Positions 35,013-43,629 of a stretch of 44,961 nt of DNA are shown here, in pieces. The stretch comes from JANQGH01 sp039177555 (GTDB lineage: Bacteria > Pseudomonadota > Alphaproteobacteria > DSM-16000 > Inquilinaceae), in NCBI GenBank assembly GCA_039177555.1, contig JBCDFV010000034.1:1-44961 (forward strand), given 5' to 3'. The notes beneath the pieces were generated by a model, which was given only the letters and a program-made list of their open reading frames with translations, had not been told where the DNA came from and searched no databases. The first letter of the stretch is position 1. Each line of letters begins with the position of its first letter. The translations under genes were made by a program, and so were the position numbers.

Positions 35013-35746
35013 GCGACGCGCTGTTGGCGATCGCAAGGGGCTATCCCTACGAGGCGCCGTCCAGATCGTTCCTCTACCGCGACGGTGCCGAGCATCCCTT
35101 GCCCGTATCGGACGGCGGCCACCTGCCGGTCGACCAGTGGCGGCGCGAGGGACGCGTGCCGGTTCTGGCCTACGGCGCCAACCGATCGGCAACCGCGCTG
35201 GCGCGCAAATTCGCCGGCTGGCCCCGCGAGACCAGCATCCCGGTGACGCACGCAAGGCTGGACGACCACGACATCGTCTATTCGGCGCACCTTTCCCGCT
35301 ACGGCTCCGCGCCGGCCAAGATCGAACATGTCGCGGGCGTGACCGTCGAGGTCGGAGTGATCTGGCTCGATCCGGCCCAACTGGCGCGCATGCACGAGAC
35401 CGAGGGTGCCCTGAACTATCGGTTCGACCGGCTGCACCGGCTGTCGCTAACGTTTCCCGGCCTGGAAACCGTACTGGACCAAGCTCATGCCTATGTCGGC
35501 CGGCGGCCGACCTTGAGCCGGGACGGCGCGCCGATCCCGCTGGCCGCCATCCGTGCCGAGAGCAGACAGCACAAGGCGCTGGACCAGGCCAAAGTTCTGG
35601 AACACATCCGTGACCGGCTGGCGCCGGGCGCCACCATGGATGACTTCATCCTGCAGACCATCGGCTGCCCGATCACGCGGCTGCACCGCACCGAACGGCT
35701 GGGCCAGGTCAGCGGGCGCCGCGGTGCTTATGATTTCTTGGTATAA
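35009..35746 (+). CDS. Uncharacterised protein, possible gamma-glutamylcyclotransferase-like fold
   Basis: 245 residues, no signal peptide or membrane segment. PVLAYGANRSATALARKF resembles the YGSN phosphate-type loop of the GGCT fold, and VIWLDPAQLARMHETEG the helix that follows in those proteins. The overall match is weak and I do not assign an activity. GTG start inside the SDR stop; its 3' end overlaps the convergent der gene by 19 bases. Confidence 0.6.
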   Translation: MSDALLAIARGYPYEAPSRSFLYRDGAEHPLPVSDGGHLPVDQWRREGRVPVLAYGANRSATALARKFAGWPRETSIPVTHARLDDHDIVYSAHLSRYGSAPAKIEHVAGVTVEVGVIWLDPAQLARMHETEGALNYRFDRLHRLSLTFPGLETVLDQAHAYVGRRPTLSRDGAPIPLAAIRAESRQHKALDQAKVLEHIRDRLAPGATMDDFILQTIGCPITRLHRTERLGQVSGRRGAYDFLV

Positions 35747-37086
35747 GGATTGCGGCCCTGACGCAGTTGCAGACGGATCGGCACGCCGTCCAGGTCGAAC
35801 GTCTCGCGCAGCCCGTTGATCAGATACCGAAGGTAGGCTTCCGGCACTTCCGACGCCCTGGTCGTCCAAAGGGCGAAGGTCGGCGGCCGGGCCTTCACCT
35901 GCGTGATGTAGCGCAGCTTCAGGCGCCTGCCCGCGACGGCCGGCGGTGGATGGCTTTCGATCATGCCTTCAAGCCAGCGGTTCAACGGGCCGGTCGGCAC
36001 CCGCCGGTTCCAGACCTGATAGAGACCTAGAACGGCATCCATCAGCTTGTCCAGATTGCGCCCCTTCAAGGCTGAAATCGTCACGGTGGGGATGCCGCGC
36101 GCCTGAGGCAGCGAAGTTTCCAGCCGATCGCGCAGGCGTGCCAGGGTTTGGGCACGATCTCTCACCGCATCCCACTTGTTGATCGCGATCAGCAGCGCGC
36201 GGCCTTCATCCAAGGTTCGACGCGCGATGGTCAAGTCCTGCTTGTCCAATACGGCATCGGCGTCGAGGACCAACACGACAATCTGGGCCATCTTTACCGC
36301 GTTCAAGCCGTCCGAGACGCTCAAACGCTCGACCTTCTCCGTAACCCTTGACCGCCGCCGCATGCCGGCCGTGTCGACCAGGCGGATCGGCTGATCACGC
36401 CAGTGCCAGTCGACGGCAATGGCGTCACGCGTGATGCCGGCCTCCGGTCCGGTCAAAACCCTGTCCTCGCCGATCAGGGCGTTGATCAGCGTCGACTTGC
36501 CGACATTGGGCCGACCGACGATGGCGAGCTGAATGACCCGCTCACCTTCGTCCATCTGCTCCGTCTCGTCGTCGGATGTGGACGCGTTGCCGGCGTCGTA
36601 GATCGGCCCGATCAGCGCCGCCAAATCAGCCATACCGAGACCGTGTTCGGCGGAGATCGCGATCGGCTCGCCCAGGCCAAGCTCGAAGGCCTCAAGCAGG
36701 CCGGCTTCGCTTGCCCGTCCCTCGCACTTGTTGGCAACCAGGAAGACCGGGATCGAGGCCTTGCGCAGCCATTGGGCAAAATGCCGATCCAGCGGCGTCA
36801 GGCCGGCGCGCGCATCGATCAGCAGCAGGGCGACATCGGCCTCGGCCAGCGCCTGTTCGGTCTGCCGCCGCATGCGCGCCGGCAGGCTGTCGTCGAAGGC
36901 TTCTTCCAGCCCGGCGGTATCGACCACCGTGAAGCGCATCGGACCCAGACTGGCCTCGCCCGCGCGCCGGTCGCGCGTGACGCCGGGCGTGTCGTCGACC
37001 AGCGCCGACCGCCTGCCGACCAGCCGGTTGAACAGCGTCGACTTGCCGACATTGGGTCGACCGATGATCGCAACCGTGAACCCCAT
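35728..37086 (-). CDS. der: Ribosome biogenesis GTPase Der (EngA)
   Basis: 452 residues with two GTPase domains: the first starts VAIIGRPNVGKSTLFNRL and has DTAGLEE, the second starts IVGRPNVGKSTLINAL and has DTAGMRRR; both switch motifs are intact. The C-terminal KH-like domain has RWLEGMIESHPPP. Needed for 50S assembly. It follows bamB by 28 bases on the same strand, a common der-bamB pairing. Confidence 0.97.
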   Translation of the reverse strand: MGFTVAIIGRPNVGKSTLFNRLVGRRSALVDDTPGVTRDRRAGEASLGPMRFTVVDTAGLEEAFDDSLPARMRRQTEQALAEADVALLLIDARAGLTPLDRHFAQWLRKASIPVFLVANKCEGRASEAGLLEAFELGLGEPIAISAEHGLGMADLAALIGPIYDAGNASTSDDETEQMDEGERVIQLAIVGRPNVGKSTLINALIGEDRVLTGPEAGITRDAIAVDWHWRDQPIRLVDTAGMRRRSRVTEKVERLSVSDGLNAVKMAQIVVLVLDADAVLDKQDLTIARRTLDEGRALLIAINKWDAVRDRAQTLARLRDRLETSLPQARGIPTVTISALKGRNLDKLMDAVLGLYQVWNRRVPTGPLNRWLEGMIESHPPPAVAGRRLKLRYITQVKARPPTFALWTTRASEVPEAYLRYLINGLRETFDLDGVPIRLQLRQGRNPYTKKS

Positions 37087-37114
37087 CGGGCCGGCACCGC
37101 CCAGCGCCGGGCGG

Positions 37115-38464
37115 TCAGCGGAACGCGGTCAGCGTGCCGTTTGCGGACAGCACGTAGAGCGTGCCGTTGGCCACGACCGGCGGAATTGTCGTATCGCCGC
37201 CCGGATTGAACTCGCCGACGATCTCTCCGGTCTGGGCGGCAACGATCAGGCCATCGCCCTCGCTGGATACCAGGATCAGGTTGTTGTTGGCCAAGACCGG
37301 GCCGGCCCAGACGATCGGGCCGATGCGGTCCTCGGGGTTGCGCCAGCGGGCGAGTTCCCGCACCCAGCGGATGGCGCCGGTATTGCGTTGCAGGGCCAGC
37401 AGTTCGGCATCACCGGTGACCATGAAGATCGTCTCCCCCGCCACCACCGGTGTCTGCACGCCGCCAAAACGCTGTTCCCAAACCCGGGCGCCGGAGCGCA
37501 GATCGATCCCGGCCATGCGGCCGCTATGGCTGACGGCGACGACAAGGTCGTTGTCGATCACCGGCCCGGCCACGATGTCGGCAAGCGACGCCAGCGCCGC
37601 CGTCTGGCGCAGCGAAATCAGGCTGTCGGTCCAGACGATGCGGCCGTTTTCGGGCCTCAGCGCATAAACCTCGCCCGACGAATAGGGCACCACCACCACG
37701 CCGGTGGCGACCGACGGTGCCGCCCCGCCCAAGAGGCCGGCCGTTTCCAGCAAACCGGAATGGGTCCATGCCGGCTCACCGGTCGCCGCATTAAAGGCTT
37801 CGGCCCGGTTTTCGACCGACACGGCGTAAACCCGGTCCCCAATGACCATCGGCGCGGAGCGGATCGGCGCGCCCATCTCCTCAAGCCAGATGAGGCCACC
37901 ATTGTCCGGGTCCAGTGCGGCCACTTCGCCGAAACCCGTGGTGACGAAGACAAGCCCCGCCCCATAGGCGACGCCGCCGCCCAGCGGCGTGCTGTTTTCG
38001 TCCGGTGTTGCGGCGCGCACCTGCCACAGCCGACCGCCGCTCTCGGCATCAAGCGCCGTCACGCGGCCGACGGCATCGGCCACGTAGATACGACCGTTCG
38101 CTACGACCGGCGGGTTCAAGAGCCGGCGGGTCGCCGTCGAACCAGCGCCGATGTTGCTGCTCCAAACCCGCTGAAACGGGACGTTCAACTGCAGATGCCC
38201 GGACGATTGATTGGGCGTACGGTTCGAAACCGGCCAGTCCGGGTTGAGCTGTGGCGGCGGCAGGCTGATCGGAACGGCCGCCAAATCCGGCGATGCCTCA
38301 AGCGTACCGGCCTCGGGCAGAACGGGGATACGCTCGCCCGGCAAGATGACCTCATCACCCTGGCCGAACCACAGATCGTTGATCGTCTCGCACGCCGACA
38401 CGACCAGCGACAGAGGAACCATCAGCATGAAGACGCGAAACAGACGAGGCAGGCGATGTCCCAT
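37115..38464 (-). CDS. bamB: Outer membrane assembly lipoprotein BamB
   Basis: 449 residues. A lipoprotein signal ends in VVSAC with the lipid-bearing C25. The rest is a PQQ-like beta-propeller with repeated blades, for example VADAVGRVTALDAESGGRLW and VTTGFGEVAALDPDNGGLIW. BamB helps deliver outer-membrane proteins within the BAM complex. Located between the TPR protein and der, the same order as yfgM-bamB-der in E. coli. Confidence 0.93.
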   Translation of the reverse strand: MGHRLPRLFRVFMLMVPLSLVVSACETINDLWFGQGDEVILPGERIPVLPEAGTLEASPDLAAVPISLPPPQLNPDWPVSNRTPNQSSGHLQLNVPFQRVWSSNIGAGSTATRRLLNPPVVANGRIYVADAVGRVTALDAESGGRLWQVRAATPDENSTPLGGGVAYGAGLVFVTTGFGEVAALDPDNGGLIWLEEMGAPIRSAPMVIGDRVYAVSVENRAEAFNAATGEPAWTHSGLLETAGLLGGAAPSVATGVVVVPYSSGEVYALRPENGRIVWTDSLISLRQTAALASLADIVAGPVIDNDLVVAVSHSGRMAGIDLRSGARVWEQRFGGVQTPVVAGETIFMVTGDAELLALQRNTGAIRWVRELARWRNPEDRIGPIVWAGPVLANNNLILVSSEGDGLIVAAQTGEIVGEFNPGGDTTIPPVVANGTLYVLSANGTLTAFR

Positions 38465-38474
38465 GGCTTCTTTC

Positions 38475-39116
38475 CTATTCGGCCAGCAAGGCGGCCATCG
38501 CGGTGGCGCGGTTCCTCAGACCTTCGGGGGCCGTGTCGTCGTCACGCAGCGCTTCGTAGATTCGCAAGGCCTCCGCCTCGTCACCTTGGCGCATCGCCAA
38601 CAGCGCCGTCAACTCGCGGGCCGAATGACGCCAGGCATTACTGTCCTGGGTCAAGGCCTCAAGCTCCGCCAGGATCTCCTCAGGCGGAGCGGTGTCGACG
38701 GAATGCTGGGCCGCCAACAGCAGGGCCAGGTCGCGCCAGACCGGTGATACGTCGCCCTCGCCCGCGATTGTGCGGAACAGGAGGACGGCCCCCTCCACAT
38801 CGCCGGTGTTGGCCATCAGTGAGGCGGTGTTAATGCTTGCCAGCGCCGACACGTCGCCCGAGCCTTCTTGCGCAAGCATGGCCAGGGCGTCGATGCCGGC
38901 CTGCTCGTCCTGCTGGGCAAGGGTCAGCGCCAAGACCAGATCGGCGCCCTGTTGCGCGAGCTGGCCACGGCTGTAATTCTGCCACCAGACAAACCCGCCG
39001 ACCGCGAGCACGATCACGATCGCCAAGGTGATCAACCAAGTGCCGTATTTCTTCCACAGCGCTTTCGCCCGATCTTCCTTTAGGGCGTCTTCGACCTCGC
39101 GGAAAATGTCACTCAT
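38475..39116 (-). CDS. Membrane-anchored TPR protein, YfgM-like
   Basis: 213 residues. An N-terminal cytoplasmic head (MSDIFREVEDALKEDRAK) is followed by one membrane helix, WLITLAIVIVLAVGGFVWW, and a periplasmic region rich in TPR-like helices. YfgM in E. coli is an ancillary partner of the SecYEG translocon and PpiD. Position just before bamB and der supports the family call. The 239-base gap upstream holds no gene or clear promoter that I can see. Confidence 0.85.
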   Translation of the reverse strand: MSDIFREVEDALKEDRAKALWKKYGTWLITLAIVIVLAVGGFVWWQNYSRGQLAQQGADLVLALTLAQQDEQAGIDALAMLAQEGSGDVSALASINTASLMANTGDVEGAVLLFRTIAGEGDVSPVWRDLALLLAAQHSVDTAPPEEILAELEALTQDSNAWRHSARELTALLAMRQGDEAEALRIYEALRDDDTAPEGLRNRATAMAALLAE

Positions 39117-39355
39117 TCACGTTCCCTCTAGGGGCTTCCTGCTTCGGCGTCCTAAGGCGCTCTGATGCTGGCGCGGCACTTATGTCCACGGTTCGCATCA
39201 CGCTGGCACATGCAACCGACCGGGCGGCTTAGCAAGGCCCCATCAGCGGGTCAAGCTTGGCCCCATGGCCGGACTGGACGCACGGGTTCATTTCGGCGAC
39301 AGTAGTGACAGAACGATGACAATCGGCATCGACAGTTGAACGTTCGAGCGTAACC

Positions 39356-39688
39356 ATGACGTCCATTGTTCGATTGGCGGACTATCGCCACCGCAAGGGC
39401 CGGGTCTTCTTCAACCGGTCAGAGCTGTCGCAGCTTATGTCCCTTTATTCCACGCGGGTCGCGCGGGGCGAGTGGCGCGACTACGCCATCGACCATACCG
39501 CCGGCGTCGCGGTGTTCTCGATCTTTCGCCACGCCAACGAACGTCCGATCTATGCCATCGCCAAGTCGCTGTCCGGCGGTGAGACCGACTATGCCGTCTT
39601 CGACCAGCATCGGCGGGTCGGACGGTCGCGCTCCCTCGGCGACGTCTTGGATGCGTTCGACCGCCGGCCGAGGTTGGTGACGGACTAA
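39356..39688 (+). CDS. DUF2794 domain protein
   Basis: 110 residues. FFNRSELSQLMSLYSTRVAR, GEWRDYAIDH and VFSIFRHANERPIYAIAK form the DUF2794 pattern found widely in alphaproteobacteria. Function unknown; soluble, probably cytoplasmic. Standalone on the plus strand, divergent from the TPR gene. Confidence 0.88.
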   Translation: MTSIVRLADYRHRKGRVFFNRSELSQLMSLYSTRVARGEWRDYAIDHTAGVAVFSIFRHANERPIYAIAKSLSGGETDYAVFDQHRRVGRSRSLGDVLDAFDRRPRLVTD

Positions 39689-39759
39689 AACCGGCGTCGG
39701 CCAGGGGTCACGACGATCGCCGGAAGGCGCGCGCGCCTGGACACCCCAAATTTGTGATC

Positions 39760-39805
39760 GCCCACCGGTTTCGTTTTGACGTCCGGCTTCGTATCATCGG
39801 TGGGC
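39760..39805. repeat. Inverted repeat upstream of a small secreted protein gene
   Basis: GCCCACCG (39760-39767) and CGGTGGGC (39798-39805) are perfect complements separated by 30 bases. The repeat ends 28 bases before the ATG of the secreted protein gene. It could be a binding site or a long hairpin in the leader; a chance match in GC-rich DNA is possible. Confidence 0.3.
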
Positions 39806-39833
39806 ATACCTTCAGTTCAAGGGGGACCCCTCA

Positions 39834-40148
39834 ATGACTCGCCACATCAACACCGCCGCGCTTGGCGCCAGCCTTCTGCTGCTGGCAACCTTCGGCAGCG
39901 CGGCCGCCCAAGACACGCCGGAGGAGGTCGCCGCCGCGTGCTCGGCCAACTCGAACGCGCCAGAGGAGCTTTGCGATTGCGTCGGCGCGGCGTCGCTTGA
40001 CCTGACGTCGGACCAGCGGGCCTTCTACATCGCGGCCTTGAACGGCAACGATGCCGAAACGGCCCGGCTTCGCGGTGTCATGAGCTTCGACGAGATCACC
40101 GGCGCCGCCACATTCATGCGCGACGCCCCGGCGGACTGCGCTGGATAG
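39834..40148 (+). CDS. Small secreted protein of unknown function
   Basis: 104 residues. A clear Sec signal peptide (ALGASLLLLATFGSAAAQ) precedes a mature part of about 78 residues with four Cys, including C-D-C in EELCDCVGAA and one near the C-terminus (DAPADCAG). The pairing suggests disulfides in the periplasm. I do not recognise a family. It is convergent with the next gene, whose stop lies 13 bases away. Confidence 0.75.
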   Translation: MTRHINTAALGASLLLLATFGSAAAQDTPEEVAAACSANSNAPEELCDCVGAASLDLTSDQRAFYIAALNGNDAETARLRGVMSFDEITGAATFMRDAPADCAG

Positions 40149-40161
40149 CGCGCTCGACAAC

Positions 40162-40878
40162 CTACTTCGCCGACGCATCGTCCGAGACGCCCGGCGGGCC
40201 GATTGACACATCGTCGGCCGCGGCCGATGCGCTTGCGTCCGCTTCCAGCGCCGTCGCGGCGGTCGCCCCCGCCGCTTCCTCAACCTCGGTCACTGTCGCG
40301 GTGGTCTCCTCGTCAACGGCGTCGGGGGCCCCGATCGGCTCATCCATCAAGATGATGTCGGGCTGCGTTACGAGCGCTTGGGCGATCGCCACGCGCTGCA
40401 TCGTGCCATACGACAGGACGGTGGTGTCGATCAGCTGCTGTCGCAGATATTCTGGCGCCCGCGCCAGGTCCGGGTTGGCCTCGATGGTCCAGCGCGGCTC
40501 GGCCGTCTCGGCCAGCTCTGCTATCCTCGCCATCCATGCGGGGTCCAGCTCGGGGAACACCTGCATGCCCGTATTGCCCCCTTCGGCCGGCGGCAGTTCC
40601 GACCAGGCCAGCAGGATCGCGAGATACAGCAGGCTGACCTCGTAGGACTGGGCGCAGAGATCGGCGATTGCCGGGTCGTCGGCCCGATCGGGCATGTCGG
40701 CGCCGCACATGGCCATGATCGCGGCCCAGGCGGCGCGCGAGTGTTCGTCGAAGCCGGTCGGTATCCAGTCCGCATCGAACGCGCCGGCGGGCTGCGCCGC
40801 GAACAGCGCTCCCGACATGATCGCCGCGCCCGCTTTCGCCCGCCATGAGAATTTCGTCTTGGTGCCTGACCCCGCCAT
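40162..40878 (-). CDS. Secreted protein with an embedded ABC-ATPase-like fragment
   Basis: 238 residues. The signal peptide AGAAIMSGALFAAQPAGA ends before FDADW; GGGAGGAAG lies eight bases before the ATG, so it is probably translated. Residues 1-150 are not recognised. Residues 155-188 (bases 40315-40416) read LSYGTMQRVAIAQAL then PDIILMDEPIGAPDA, close to the signature helix, Walker B and D-loop of nitrate/taurine-type ABC ATPases. No Walker A, Q-loop or switch His exists and the D-loop Leu is Pro, so it cannot be an ATPase. The last 50 residues are Ala/Glu/Asp-rich and of low complexity. It may be a captured fragment or a decayed fusion. Confidence 0.8.
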   Translation of the reverse strand: MAGSGTKTKFSWRAKAGAAIMSGALFAAQPAGAFDADWIPTGFDEHSRAAWAAIMAMCGADMPDRADDPAIADLCAQSYEVSLLYLAILLAWSELPPAEGGNTGMQVFPELDPAWMARIAELAETAEPRWTIEANPDLARAPEYLRQQLIDTTVLSYGTMQRVAIAQALVTQPDIILMDEPIGAPDAVDEETTATVTEVEEAAGATAATALEADASASAAADDVSIGPPGVSDDASAK

Positions 40879-41103
40879 ATCGACAGCTTCCTCCCTCTTG
40901 GGTCGCCGCGCGCATCGGCGAATGCAGTGCGCGGGATATCGGCAACCTGGGTTTCGCTTTCATCACCCTAACACGCCATGGCGAACGGCGGAAAACCGGC
41001 CCCGTCTTCGGCACGGCGGGCCCGGCCCCGCGCCACGGTCCGCATAGCCGCCATTCCGAACCGATTGGGTTTCGGCAGGGCCAAGGTGATAGGGTCCGGC
41101 GTC

Positions 41104-42348
41104 ATGTCCGATGCCGCCCATTCTCAACCCTCCGCCAAGGCCGACGGCCGTGTGATCGCCGTGGTCGGGCTGGCCCATTTCGCCAGCCATTTCTACCAGC
41201 TCGCCCTGCCGCCCCTTTTCCTGTTCATCCGGGCGGAGTTCGGCGTGAGCTATGCCCAGCTTGGCCTGGTGATGGCGGCCTTCTACGTGGCTTCGGGCGT
41301 ATCCCAGGCGATGGCCGGGGTGCTGGTCGACCGGGTCGGCGGCGACCGGGTCCTGATTGCCGGCACCGCCCTTCTGACGGTGGCGATCGCGGCCGCCGGA
41401 CTGGCCCCCGGCTATTGGGCGCTGCTGGTCTTCGCGATCGTCGCCGGCCTGGGCAACAGCATCTACCATCCCGCCGATCTGTCGATCCTGAGCCTGCGGG
41501 TCGGCGAGCGCCGCCTCGGCCGGGCCTACGCCGTCCACTCGTTTACCGGCATGCTGGGCTACGCCGCCGCACCGATTACGATGACGGTTCTGGCGGAGCT
41601 GATCGGCTGGCGCGGTGCCCTGGGCGCATCAAGCGTGGTCGGTATCGCCGCCGTCATCGTGCTGTGGTGGAACCGGGACTGCCTGGACACCACTCATCAC
41701 CGCGCCCCATCGGCGGCACGGCCGGTTCAGTCACGCCGGGCGGCGATCGGCGGCTATGTCCAACTGGTCGCCGCGCCGGCAATCCTCTTGGGCTTCGTCT
41801 TCTTCACGCTCAACTCCGCGATCCAGATCGGGCTGCAGACCTTCTCCGCACCGGCGCTGGAACAGTTGCTGGCCATCGGCGCAGACATCGCAGCGGGCGG
41901 GCTGACCACCCTGCTGCTGGGCATTTCCGGCGGCATCCTCTTGGGCGGCGTGTTGGCCGACTGGACGGATCGGCACGACATCGTTTCGGTGTCGGGCATG
42001 GTCGTGGCGGCGGCCTCCGTCTTCCTGCTGGCGCTCGGCGATATCGGACCCATCGCGATGTTCCCGGTGGTGGCTGTCATCGGCGCGGCCTTCGGCATCA
42101 CCCTGCCGTCCCGCGACCAGATCGTGCGCAAGGCGGCAACCCCCGAAACGGCGGGCAAGGTGTTCGGCTTCGTCTATTCCGGCCTCGACCTGGGCGCCAC
42201 GATCGCACCGCTGGGCCTGGCCTGGATGCTCGACGCCCAAGCCCCGGTCACCTACTTCCTGACGATCGCCGTCCTGATGCTGCTGGTCATTCCAACCGTC
42301 CTGCAAACCCGCCAAAGCGTCAGCCGGCGGCAACAGGCGCTGTCTTAA
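41104..42348 (+). CDS. Major facilitator superfamily transporter
   Basis: 414 residues with about 12 membrane segments. After a short polar head, VVGLAHFASHFYQLALPPLF resembles the fosmidomycin-resistance (Fsr) branch, and the loop 2-3 motif appears as GVLVDRVGGDRVLIAG. Substrate unknown. ATG at 41104 is chosen over an open frame from 40978, whose extra residues are basic and unconserved. A tandem ten-base repeat follows the stop. Confidence 0.88.
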   Translation: MSDAAHSQPSAKADGRVIAVVGLAHFASHFYQLALPPLFLFIRAEFGVSYAQLGLVMAAFYVASGVSQAMAGVLVDRVGGDRVLIAGTALLTVAIAAAGLAPGYWALLVFAIVAGLGNSIYHPADLSILSLRVGERRLGRAYAVHSFTGMLGYAAAPITMTVLAELIGWRGALGASSVVGIAAVIVLWWNRDCLDTTHHRAPSAARPVQSRRAAIGGYVQLVAAPAILLGFVFFTLNSAIQIGLQTFSAPALEQLLAIGADIAAGGLTTLLLGISGGILLGGVLADWTDRHDIVSVSGMVVAAASVFLLALGDIGPIAMFPVVAVIGAAFGITLPSRDQIVRKAATPETAGKVFGFVYSGLDLGATIAPLGLAWMLDAQAPVTYFLTIAVLMLLVIPTVLQTRQSVSRRQQALS

Positions 42349-42438
42349 CGGCTCGACGGAAGTCGACGGAACTAAACCCCTTAGATTCAGATCCGAAGGA
42401 TCAAGTCCCAGGCAGATTGCCGCTGCGGTCCTAGTGGC

Positions 42439-43434
42439 CTAAACCTCCGACCGCAATGGCCGGTCCAGCAGGGCGCGGATTGCGGTCTTGATGTCCGTGC
42501 CATGGTGCAAAACGGCGTTCACCGCCTCGCAGATGGGCAGTTCGACGTCGAAGGCGCGGGCGGCCGCCGTCACGGTCTGGGCGTTTTCGATGCCCTCGAC
42601 CACCGACCGTCGACCGGACAGCAGATCGGCCATCGACAGGCCCTCGCCGAGACCAATGCCAAAGGCCATGTTGCGGCTTTGCGGGCTTGAGCAGGTCAGG
42701 GCCAGATCGCCGAGGCCGGAAAGCCCCATCAAGGTCTCGGCCCGGGCGCCGCGCGCGACCGCCAGCCGGGCGATCTCGGCCAAGCCCCGCGTGATCAGGG
42801 CCGCCTGGGCGTTGGAGCCGAGCTTAAGGCCCGTCGCAATGCCACTGGCGATCGCGATGACGTTCTTGACCGCCCCGCCGATCTGCACGCCGATCAGATC
42901 GTCCGACAGGTAAGGGCGGAAGGCCGGGGTTCTGATGGCCTCCGCAATCGCCGGCGCGTCTGTCCCCGGGATCGAAAGCGTAATCGCGGTCGGCAGGCCC
43001 CGCGCGACCTCCGCCGCGAAGGTCGGGCCACTCAGCGCGCCGACGGGGTGGTCGGGCAACTCTTCTTGCGCAATCTCGGACATCAGCGCACCGCTTTGGG
43101 CCTCGACACCCTTGGCGCAGAGGATGACCGGCGCGCCCTCCGCCGCGTGCGGCGCCAGCCCTCGGCAAAGCTCGCGAACATAGGTTGACGGCACAACCAG
43201 TAGGATTGCGCCCCTTCCGGCACAGGCCTCGGCCAGATCGGGCGTGGCGTGCAGCGCGCCGGGCCGGTCGACCTGCGGCAGGAAGCCAGGGCTTTGATGG
43301 TCGCGATTGATCTCCGCCGCCAGTTCCGGACGCCGGGCCCAAAGCACGACATCCCGCCCCTCCCGCGCCATGATGACGGCCAGCGCCGTGCCCCAGGCGC
43401 CGGCGCCGATGACAGCGATATGGTCAAGGGCCAT
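42439..43434 (-). CDS. gpsA: Glycerol-3-phosphate dehydrogenase [NAD(P)+]
   Basis: 331 residues. Cofactor loop VIGAGAWGTALA, GALSGPTFAAEVARG, catalytic Lys in GGAVKNVIAIASG and GLSGLGDLALTC are diagnostic. Makes sn-glycerol 3-phosphate for phospholipids. ATG at 43434 has GGAG six bases upstream; the longer open frame to 43611 is rejected. Divergent from the 5'-nucleotidase gene. Confidence 0.97.
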   Translation of the reverse strand: MALDHIAVIGAGAWGTALAVIMAREGRDVVLWARRPELAAEINRDHQSPGFLPQVDRPGALHATPDLAEACAGRGAILLVVPSTYVRELCRGLAPHAAEGAPVILCAKGVEAQSGALMSEIAQEELPDHPVGALSGPTFAAEVARGLPTAITLSIPGTDAPAIAEAIRTPAFRPYLSDDLIGVQIGGAVKNVIAIASGIATGLKLGSNAQAALITRGLAEIARLAVARGARAETLMGLSGLGDLALTCSSPQSRNMAFGIGLGEGLSMADLLSGRRSVVEGIENAQTVTAAARAFDVELPICEAVNAVLHHGTDIKTAIRALLDRPLRSEV

Positions 43435-43519
43435 GCTTTTCTCCGATCCGATGCCTGCTCTTCGAGCTTCGCGTTGCCGCGGGCAACACGGGCTGCGAGA
43501 AGCGTCTGAAATCACGTGT

Positions 43520-43547
43520 TTGTCACTCAGGTCGCTTGGCGTAAAGT
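43520..43547 (+). promoter_or_regulatory. Putative promoter of the 5'-nucleotidase gene
   Basis: TTGTCA (43520-43525) and TAAAGT (43542-43547) are separated by 16 bases; each matches at least four of six consensus bases. Start near 43554, on a short palindrome CCACA-C-TGTGG, with a leader of about 76 bases. Confidence 0.45.
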
Positions 43548-43629
43548 CGAACCACACTGTGGGGGCCTCGGTCTGTGGCCGCCGGCAACCGATTTCCGGT
43601 TTTGACAACAATTCAACGGGGTAATTCAG

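Noticed and set aside
36728..38833. Long plus-strand open frame of 701 codons
   Set aside because: Antisense to der and bamB and rich in Arg, Gly and Pro; no recognisable motif.
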